Assembly: GCA_023390115.1 (NCBI GenBank)
Contig: JAEWDM010000001.1
Location: 1-7,963 of the forward strand
Source of the DNA: Bacillota bacterium
GTDB lineage: Bacteria; Bacillota; Clostridia; Acetivibrionales; DSM-27016
Length of the DNA: 7,963 bases
Direction of reading: 5' to 3'
Below, one piece after another: positions 1 to 5,695 of this stretch. Positions within the stretch are counted from its first letter, which is position 1; each line of letters starts with the position of its first letter. Made by a program: the position numbers and the translations under genes. The notes below the pieces were generated by a model, which had not been told where the DNA came from, made no database searches, and saw only the letters and a list, made by a program, of their open reading frames with translations.

Positions 1-49
1 CCTGCTCGTAAAATATGTCCGAGTTTCCTGAAGGTCCGAATCTTATCAT
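1..49 (-). CDS. 5' end of a gene resembling TIM-barrel AP endonuclease/sugar isomerase-like proteins (partial)
   Basis: Sixteen codons are visible, starting at ATG (49-47) and running off the left edge: MIRFGPSGNSDIFYEQ. From memory of the family, the opening M-[IL]-R-[FI]-G-P-[SA]-G-N-S-x-x-F-Y is typical of clostridial TIM-barrel proteins annotated as deoxyribonuclease IV (Nfo-like AP endonuclease) or sugar phosphate isomerase/epimerase. The start is supported by an AAAAAAGG purine run (61-68), about 11 nt upstream, which is slightly long. An ATG at 60-58 is out of frame and stops after four codons. The gene lies downstream of the pilus terminator in the same orientation, so it is probably a separate transcription unit. 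Family assignment rests on 16 residues only; repair endonuclease and isomerase cannot be told apart here. Confidence 0.55.
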   Translation of the reverse strand, partial: MIRFGPSGNSDIFYEQ

Positions 50-153
50 CTAAACGCCATCCTTTTTTAATTCTTTTGCTCTTAACTATTTTTAATTATT
101 CTTTATCTTTTATTCTTTTAACTGTAATCTTTTTGCTACTTGCATTTGATCTT

Positions 154-181
154 AACTGTAAACTGTAAATTGTAAACTGTA
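154..181. repeat. Heptanucleotide tandem repeat, 4 copies of AACTGTA
   Basis: Four consecutive 7-bp units occupy these 28 bases: AACTGTA, AACTGTA, AATTGTA, AACTGTA, with one C-to-T change in the third. A further single AACTGTA lies at 120-126, and TTAACT recurs at 82-87, 118-123 and 152-157. The array is intergenic, between the pilus-operon terminator and the start of the left-edge gene, within that gene's likely leader or promoter region. A role is not evident; slippage-generated intergenic repeat is the simplest reading. Confidence 0.8.
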
Positions 182-200
182 CACCAACATAGTTGTTTTT

Positions 201-229
201 ATTATATATATTTAGTATAGAAAAATAAA
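201..229 (-). promoter_or_regulatory. Candidate promoter for the gene at the left edge
   Basis: On the minus strand a perfect TATAAT (206-201) lies 17 nt downstream of TTTATT (229-224), a weak -35 match. It would start transcription near 194 and give a leader of about 145 nt before the ATG at 49. The surrounding DNA is so AT-rich that such a match can arise by chance, so this is a weak call. Confidence 0.25.
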
Positions 230-246
230 GGTAGTTTTATATATTC

Positions 247-279
247 TGCATAAATAAAGCCCTTCAGATGAAGGGCTTT
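247..279 (-). terminator. Rho-independent terminator of the pilus operon
   Basis: Positions 256-279 form a perfect 10-bp inverted repeat, AAAGCCCTTC / GAAGGGCTTT, around a 4-nt loop. On the minus strand the stem is followed by a T-rich run (TTTATTTAT). It begins 4 nt after the TAA stop of the PA14 gene (286-284), the expected position for the end of this transcription unit. On the plus strand the stem is followed by GGTTTT, so it might work in both directions, although no plus-strand gene is seen here. Confidence 0.9.
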
Positions 280-283
280 GGTT

Positions 284-2335
284 TTAGTGAAGTTTAGGAG
301 GCTCAATAACTGTTGCAGTCAGTGTATTACCTTGTCCGTCATACGGACCAAAGTTCATATTCTTAACCTGCCCATCACTTATATTTATATTCTTAATGAA
401 TATTGACCACTCGCTATTTGACGGTATACTGCTTAAAAATTCAGTATTAACAGTTGCTCTGTAAGTTCCCTTACTTAAACCTGTTGGAAATGTTTTTCCC
501 CTTAAATCAATAACTTTACCAGTATCAACATTAACAAACTGAACAAACTTGCAAATAATATCTTTTGTTATAATCTTATCTTTGTCAATTGCGGCAATAG
601 TAATATCATTTATATCACTGTTTTCATTATTAATTATGAAGTCAACATATAAGCTGGTGTTCCAACCTTTAAAAGCTGCAAAGTCATTCTTTCCGCTCGG
701 ATTTGAAAGCTGAGCTGAAAGTGTCTTTACAAGAAGATCCTGATTATAATCTTTATCTTCATACTCATTTCCCCGATTGTCATACATTGCAATTGATTCA
801 AGTGTAACCTTATCACCGTCCGCAACGCCTTTATCCAATGTTACACCAAACGACACCTTATAACTTCCAGCTGGAAGTGAATTTATATTTATAATCCCAC
901 TACTGTCAATATTTGCAGTAGCAACGGGTTTTCCTGTATTTATATCAATAATATCAGCAGTAGCTGGCAACTTAATGCTACGGGAACTGGTTAGCTTTAT
1001 TTTCATACCGTCAATATTACTGCTTGCATCAAGTTTTATATTTACTTTTTTAATCGTATCTATTAAATTTCCCTTCATGTCTTTTTTTACAGGAATAGCA
1101 TTGTTATTTGTATCGTCGTCACTGATAATAGAAACATTATTTATTGAAGTTCGATCAAATATAGCTAGTCTTCCATTAATCATAACTCTTTTAGCAATTA
1201 TTTTTCCATATATTCTATTAACACTTATCTTTAGATGAAAAAGATTTTTAATAGTATCATATAAGCTTTCATTACTATTAAATGTAACAGTACCATTAGG
1301 TGCATATATTATTCCATGAATTTCAGAATATCCATCTATCGTAATATTACCATTTTCAGAATAAAGGCTCACTTCATCTTCATTTGAAGTCAAGTTAACA
1401 GAGCCGTTAAAGTTAATGTTGTTTTTTGCCATAATTGGACCTTTAACAGATAATCCATCTGAGTTGAAATTAATATTACCGTTTGCATAAATCGGACCAA
1501 TTAAATTATCATCATTAAAATTCTTTTCTCCTGAAGGCATAGTTGGAATTTTCAGTTTAGATGCAATGCTATCAGGTACATTTGGAAAAGATAGTTTAGC
1601 AGAGCCATCTATTCGATTACCATAATAATGAAGGCCGTTAATATTACGTTCATTACCTGTTATCTCTAAACTATCTGTTATAACTGTATACCCATTGTCA
1701 GTAAGTCCTCCATTTGAGTGTACAGAACCGGCAATATAATGTATTAAAGACGAATTTAATGTCGTATTTTCCTGTGAAAAAATTGCATAGTCAAAGGGAC
1801 TGGTTCCTGCAACTAATGTAACATTAGGATACAATTGTGTTTGTGGAATTATAGCCTTTGCCTGGCTTTTACTTGACCAAGAAAGGCTGATTAAAGATGA
1901 TCCTGTTGCTTCAAAATATTGAAGCTTGATATCATATTTCTGACCTGCTTTTAATGATATTGTGGCATTGTCCTCGGCAGCGGAATGAGCTGTCCAATTG
2001 TCAATCAGCAGTTTTCCATTTAACCATAATCTTACACCATCGTCTGATTTAGTATAAAAGGTATAGTCCTCACTGTACAAAGGTTCAATTTGTCCAACCC
2101 ATTGGACTGAAAATGTATCTCCCAACATCGTTCTGTCAGGAGAACCGTATCCCCAATTGAAATTGATACAGGAATCTATTCTTTGGATATAGCTTCCGGA
2201 TAAATCTTTTGTATAATAATACCTTGCAGTAAGCCCTGTTCCTGTCCCCGTTACAGGCGCAGCAGATGCTGTACCTGTAATAATTACCATTGACATCAGC
2301 AAAACAAGTACCAAAATTAAAGATATCTTTTTCAC
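284..2335 (-). CDS. Secreted PA14-domain protein with beta-ladder repeats, possibly pilus-associated
   Basis: This 683-residue protein starts with a signal peptide (1-25: lysines at 2-3, a hydrophobic core, cleavage likely after ASA). Residues about 33-168 are a PA14 domain, shown by FNWGYG near 59-64, FSVQWVGQIEP near 75-85, YTFYTKSDDGVRLWLNGK at 91-108 and IDNW at 111-114. PA14 beta-barrels often bind carbohydrate. Residues about 180-400 are a repetitive beta-rich region opening with DYAIFS (182-187) and GSVHSNGG (203-210), followed by roughly 20-residue repeats (GPIYANGNINFNSDG, GPIMAKNNINFNGS, GIIYAPNGTVTFNS). Residues about 430-683 hold two related Ig-like modules. There is no sortase motif, C-terminal membrane anchor or SLH repeat. 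Being last in the pil operon suggests a surface adhesin or pilus-tip partner; that role is inferred. The start is GTG at 2335-2333, chosen because GGAGGG lies 7 nt upstream; the ATG at 2337 is out of frame and meets TGA at once. Confidence 0.85.
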   Translation of the reverse strand: MKKISLILVLVLLMSMVIITGTASAAPVTGTGTGLTARYYYTKDLSGSYIQRIDSCINFNWGYGSPDRTMLGDTFSVQWVGQIEPLYSEDYTFYTKSDDGVRLWLNGKLLIDNWTAHSAAEDNATISLKAGQKYDIKLQYFEATGSSLISLSWSSKSQAKAIIPQTQLYPNVTLVAGTSPFDYAIFSQENTTLNSSLIHYIAGSVHSNGGLTDNGYTVITDSLEITGNERNINGLHYYGNRIDGSAKLSFPNVPDSIASKLKIPTMPSGEKNFNDDNLIGPIYANGNINFNSDGLSVKGPIMAKNNINFNGSVNLTSNEDEVSLYSENGNITIDGYSEIHGIIYAPNGTVTFNSNESLYDTIKNLFHLKISVNRIYGKIIAKRVMINGRLAIFDRTSINNVSIISDDDTNNNAIPVKKDMKGNLIDTIKKVNIKLDASSNIDGMKIKLTSSRSIKLPATADIIDINTGKPVATANIDSSGIININSLPAGSYKVSFGVTLDKGVADGDKVTLESIAMYDNRGNEYEDKDYNQDLLVKTLSAQLSNPSGKNDFAAFKGWNTSLYVDFIINNENSDINDITIAAIDKDKIITKDIICKFVQFVNVDTGKVIDLRGKTFPTGLSKGTYRATVNTEFLSSIPSNSEWSIFIKNINISDGQVKNMNFGPYDGQGNTLTATVIEPPKLH

Positions 2336-2342
2336 ATTGCAT

Positions 2343-2348
2343 CCCTCC
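2343..2348 (-). promoter_or_regulatory. Shine-Dalgarno site fixing the GTG start of the PA14 gene
   Basis: GGAGGG (read on the minus strand, 2348-2343) lies 7 nt before the GTG at 2335. This spacing supports the GTG over the overlapping out-of-frame ATG (2337-2335), whose second codon is TGA. Confidence 0.8.
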
Positions 2349-2428
2349 AGACAAATGTAAGCCTTATAAATAGTCTGTTATATATTATATAAATATGAAT
2401 GATAATGAAATGTCCATGTTATTATGTA

Positions 2429-2456
2429 ATTATATCACATTTATCCAAATAAACAA
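2429..2456 (-). promoter_or_regulatory. Candidate promoter (extended -10) of the PA14 gene
   Basis: The 133-nt gap between the PilX-like and PA14 genes contains, on the minus strand, TTGTTT (2456-2451), a 16-nt spacer and TATAAT (2434-2429). The -10 is preceded by TGA, giving the extended form TGnTATAAT. Transcription would start near 2422, leaving an AT-rich leader of about 87 nt. No hairpin terminator is visible after the PilX-like gene, so read-through from the pil operon is also expected. This promoter would let the adhesin-like gene be expressed on its own. Confidence 0.5.
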
Positions 2457-2468
2457 ACATAAATGTCA

Positions 2469-4844
2469 CTACTGCGCATTGTTCTGTATATCCCTTACTT
2501 GACTTTCCTTCCATTGGGTAATACTGTACCTTTTTCTCACTGTAGCAGTGCCGCTGTTTACTGCAACCTTACTGTAAAATACATCGTTACCGCTTTGTCC
2601 AGGAGTAAAGAATGCTTTCAATTCATCATATGTATTGATAAGGTTCACAATAACATCTTCACTAAATGTGATTGTCGGGTGATTATCAATACTGACATTC
2701 CCCTCACAAATAATTGTTCCGTAAAATTCACCATTTCCCGTTATTTTAAGGTCACCGTCCGCATAAACAATCCCATAAGTTTTTGTCCCATCGGCAAGAT
2801 TTAGCGTAGGACCTGAAATTATGATGTTTTGAGACCTTAATGTCGAAAGTCTTGCTGAGTTTCTATCTATAAAGTTGCCGAAATTTCCTGTGATTGATTT
2901 GGAATCAAGGCCCAAACCATTTGTTTTTGCTTTAAATACTCTTAACAGCAATTGTTTGCCTTCATTAGCCTGCTCATAAAAATTGAACTGATTAAGAGAA
3001 TTATTTATTACCGGATTTGTACTTGTGCCATAAAATACTTTTGAATTATTTCCGCTTGATGAATCTCTTGAAATTACTGAACCAAGGGCATAACCTTCAA
3101 CCTTTCTGAGGGCTATATTGGTATCAAAAGTCTTACCTTGTAAGTAATTTATGATACGAATAATTTTTTGTGTATTGTTTGCTGTTTGATCAGGGTTATC
3201 AATGTCATCAAATAGAGTAAAATTCCTTTTATTTATGGTATAAGTGTGAAAATCTGTTGTAGAACCGCTAGTATTATCAGTAAATGCGTTAAATATTGTC
3301 CCATTAGTTCCAAGTGATCCAAGACTGATTCCGGTAGAATAAAAGAACGGAGCATTGTCGAGCGCCAAATATGCCTGACCTGGTATAATTAAACTTCCGT
3401 TTATACTGATTGAACTTGTATTTGGAGTATTATTTAAAATTGAACTGCTGGCATTATAGTTACCATGATCATCAGCAATATTAGTTATACCTATATAATT
3501 ACCAGAGATTGATATCTGAGATGAATTTCCATCCATCTGTACATCATCCTTGGTTGTAACATTACCGTTAACAGTTATGTTTGCTGCATTACACTCAGAT
3601 TCTACTGAAAGTGTATTACAGTAAACATTTCCCCCATTAGAATCTGGATAAAAAAACGGTACACCTGAGCTTGCACTATTTCCTTTTGTAAATTTATTAA
3701 TTAATTCATCTATTTTTTCTTTTGATATATCAGAATCTCCTTTTAATTCAAGATAAAGATTTTGTTTACCAAAAGCACTTTTTTTATAGGTAACAGGCAT
3801 TCCTGTTTTATAGTTATTTACAGTTATTCTTCCGCTATTTCCATCAGGTCTTGTATAAGTAACATCGGCACCGGAGCCATTCTTAACTTTTCCTGCCACA
3901 TGGACATCACCTCTTGAATATATGTTCCCATTGACAGTCACTACAGCACCATGACTTACAATTCCATTGTCATACGATTCATCAAGCGCTACATTATAGT
4001 CTGTACTAACATCTTTGTCGGCTGAGAAAAGATCACCATTTATTGTTACCTGATTGTCAATAGTTGAGCTGGTATCATTAAAATAAATATTCCCCGTCGC
4101 AGAAATTGCATTAGTCCAAATAGGATTGACTCTGAAAGGTACTTTTCTGCTTTGTGTTATTGCAGTATACTCGGGAAGTTTAATGTTTAAGATGGCATCA
4201 ACCATTTTGTATGTATCTAAATTGCTTGAATCCTTAAAATAAGATTTAATTTGAAATGATGGATTTATAGTGGAAACCTGCAATGTCAGCCATTGCGTAA
4301 AATCTATATTTGAACCCGTTAAAAGAAAACTGTCTTTAGAATCCTGCTTTGCTATTACAGGGTTTGACAATTGTTTTATTGCATAATAGAAATAGAGCTT
4401 TTTAAATCCATTTTCAACAAAAGTCTTTAGTAATCCATCATACTTTGCCTGATCAAAATACTCCGTTTGCTGAGATGCAGTGCTGTCAAATTCGGTGTAA
4501 CAACTATCCCATATACTTTTCCATTCATTATAAATGTAACTTTGTATTTCAGGCAAATCTGGTGTAAGTACTGTTTTTTTGAAATCTTCATTGGAAAAGT
4601 ATTTTCTTGCAGTATCTTCCGCATTATTTAAAATAGAATCTACCGCTGATATATAGTATTCAGTCCTTTTATCTACCTCATAATATTCCTGAGACCAATT
4701 CCTGTATCTTGCGCCCATTTCTGTATTTGAAAGCCCTGCAAGCATAGTTATTGTACCAAAAGAAACGAGAATAAGAACAACAGCAACAACCATAACCAAT
4801 GCAGAACCTTTATTATTTTTTAATAGTAATTTACGGTTATTCAC
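2469..4844 (-). CDS. PilX-like giant minor pilin with beta-ladder repeats
   Basis: This 791-residue protein begins with a PilX_N-type segment: a short basic leader with KG at 12-13, then a single hydrophobic helix (about 14-36, SALVMVVAVVLILVSF), then a polar helix with NWSQEYYEVDKRTEYY (49-64) resembling the AxYxAEAG stretch of PilX proteins. It lacks glutamate at +5 after the presumed cleavage site (M18 is there), as is common in PilX. The rest is beta-rich and Asn/Gly/Thr-rich, with scattered ladder motifs such as SATGNIYFND (248-257), VTVNGNIYSRGDVHVAG (302-318), ITVNGNV (423-429) and a C-terminal GIVYADGDLKITGNGEFYG (691-709). These resemble repeats in the next gene's product. PilX proteins are usually a few hundred residues or less, so this one is very large. 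The start is GTG (4844-4842); its SD sits in the last codons of the upstream pilin gene, giving a 6-nt gap and probable translational coupling. It is probably a minor pilin of the pilus or its tip. Confidence 0.8.
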   Translation of the reverse strand: MNNRKLLLKNNKGSALVMVVAVVLILVSFGTITMLAGLSNTEMGARYRNWSQEYYEVDKRTEYYISAVDSILNNAEDTARKYFSNEDFKKTVLTPDLPEIQSYIYNEWKSIWDSCYTEFDSTASQQTEYFDQAKYDGLLKTFVENGFKKLYFYYAIKQLSNPVIAKQDSKDSFLLTGSNIDFTQWLTLQVSTINPSFQIKSYFKDSSNLDTYKMVDAILNIKLPEYTAITQSRKVPFRVNPIWTNAISATGNIYFNDTSSTIDNQVTINGDLFSADKDVSTDYNVALDESYDNGIVSHGAVVTVNGNIYSRGDVHVAGKVKNGSGADVTYTRPDGNSGRITVNNYKTGMPVTYKKSAFGKQNLYLELKGDSDISKEKIDELINKFTKGNSASSGVPFFYPDSNGGNVYCNTLSVESECNAANITVNGNVTTKDDVQMDGNSSQISISGNYIGITNIADDHGNYNASSSILNNTPNTSSISINGSLIIPGQAYLALDNAPFFYSTGISLGSLGTNGTIFNAFTDNTSGSTTDFHTYTINKRNFTLFDDIDNPDQTANNTQKIIRIINYLQGKTFDTNIALRKVEGYALGSVISRDSSSGNNSKVFYGTSTNPVINNSLNQFNFYEQANEGKQLLLRVFKAKTNGLGLDSKSITGNFGNFIDRNSARLSTLRSQNIIISGPTLNLADGTKTYGIVYADGDLKITGNGEFYGTIICEGNVSIDNHPTITFSEDVIVNLINTYDELKAFFTPGQSGNDVFYSKVAVNSGTATVRKRYSITQWKESQVRDIQNNAQ

Positions 4845-4850
4845 TGCGTT

Positions 4851-5684
4851 TTATCCTCCAGTCTGGGCAAGATATTTGCTTGTAGTAATTCTAGAAAGAT
4901 TTACATTGTCATCAAGTCTTTCAATTGAAACTTCAATTGTATATTCATTTAGGTTAGTACTGCTAGCTGAATTTATATATGATATGCTTGATTCACCCTG
5001 TACCGGTACTAATTTAACGGTATTGGCAGGTGTGCTCTCCGAAACCCCATAAACATATAAATCGACAGGCTTTGTTGAATTATTGGTAACATTAACAGCT
5101 ATTGCTGCAGTCTGACCATTTGGATAATTAATTCTTATTCCTGTTCTACCTGTTGACGATACATAAGAAGTGTTGCCACTTCCATTCAAAGATAAATTTG
5201 CTGTATTTATTACCAGATTGTTGTCAGCAAATCCATCACTGTCTGAATCTGGTGAAGTAGCCGAAAGAGTAATAGCCGCTGCTGTTTGCGGAGTAAAAGC
5301 GTCTGTAGATGATCCTTTTGTATTGAGATTTATTTTAGCTCTAAGCACAAACCCGCTTGTAGGTCTGCTTGTTTCTTCATTCCAGCTTGCATTATACCAT
5401 TTGGTATATTGTCTTTCAGAACCAGCCAAAACAGACTCTGTGTCTGTAAAAACACTTACCGCTTCACCTTTGTAAAACAAATCCGCCTGAGCACCGGATT
5501 TAAAATCCTCAGCCACCTGTGTAGCCAACAGATTAGCTTTATCAATATTATCCGCTTTTGAATTCATTTTTGTCGATAAGACGAACGCCTCAAGCAGGCC
5601 GCCAGACAATAAAGCAAGTATTGCAATAGCTACAATAACTTCTATAAGTGTAAATCCTTTATTTTCTTTTAACTTATTGGTCAT
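4851..5684 (-). CDS. PilV/GspI-like type IV prepilin (minor pilin)
   Basis: This 277-residue protein has a classic class III prepilin N-terminus: a ten-residue charged leader ending in KG, then FTLIEVIVAIAIL, with glutamate at +5 (E15) and a hydrophobic helix to about residue 36. A prepilin peptidase would cut after G10 and methylate F11. The pattern GFTLIEVIVAIAILALLSGG followed by LATQVAED near 53-60 resembles PilV/GspI minor pilins. The globular part (about 60-277) is Ser/Thr/Asn-rich and beta-rich, with a DSDSDG calcium-loop-like stretch at 146-151. At 277 residues it is longer than most minor pilins. The ATG at 5684 is preceded by AAGG; the pilO stop is 11 nt upstream. It acts at the membrane and in the pilus fibre, probably in initiation or at the tip, next to the PilX-like protein. 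A major pilin role is less likely because of size and position. Confidence 0.88.
   Translation of the reverse strand: MTNKLKENKGFTLIEVIVAIAILALLSGGLLEAFVLSTKMNSKADNIDKANLLATQVAEDFKSGAQADLFYKGEAVSVFTDTESVLAGSERQYTKWYNASWNEETSRPTSGFVLRAKINLNTKGSSTDAFTPQTAAAITLSATSPDSDSDGFADNNLVINTANLSLNGSGNTSYVSSTGRTGIRINYPNGQTAAIAVNVTNNSTKPVDLYVYGVSESTPANTVKLVPVQGESSISYINSASSTNLNEYTIEVSIERLDDNVNLSRITTSKYLAQTGG
4855..4859 (-). promoter_or_regulatory. Shine-Dalgarno site for the PilX-like GTG start, inside the upstream gene
   Basis: GGAGG (minus strand, 4859-4855) lies 10 nt before the GTG at 4844. It is also part of the final Gly-Gly codons of the PilV-like gene, which stops with TAA at 4853-4851. This arrangement points to translational coupling and supports the non-ATG start. 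Confidence 0.75.
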
Positions 5685-5695
5685 AAATCCTTACC

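Noticed and set aside
120..181. CRISPR array or att site
   Set aside because: The units are 7 bp and directly abutting without spacers, and no integrase, tRNA or cas gene is present.
975..1238. Plus-strand open frame of 87 codons coding a very hydrophobic peptide, considered as a membrane protein or toxin
   Set aside because: It is wholly antisense to the PA14 gene, has no ribosome site before its ATG, and the hydrophobicity is what reading AT-rich beta-strand codons backwards produces.
2136..2354. Minus-strand frame of 72 codons overlapping the PA14 gene start
   Set aside because: It overlaps the signal peptide and PA14 coding sequence in another frame; the SD spacing fits the GTG at 2335, and the peptide is unlike known proteins.
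2370..2400. Near-palindromic TTATATATTATATAA stretch considered as a terminator or operator
   Set aside because: It is only A/T, imperfect, and lacks a GC stem; chance is likely in DNA of this composition.
2463..2804. Plus-strand open frame of 113 codons
   Set aside because: Antisense to the 3' end of the PilX-like gene, whose ladder motifs and coupling are convincing; no start signal and no family resemblance.
4427..4624. Minus-strand frame of 65 codons inside the PilX-like gene
   Set aside because: Out-of-frame shadow of the PilX-like gene with no ribosome site.
5170..5475. Plus-strand open frame of 101 codons
   Set aside because: Antisense to the PilV-like pilin gene, without a ribosome site or recognisable motif.
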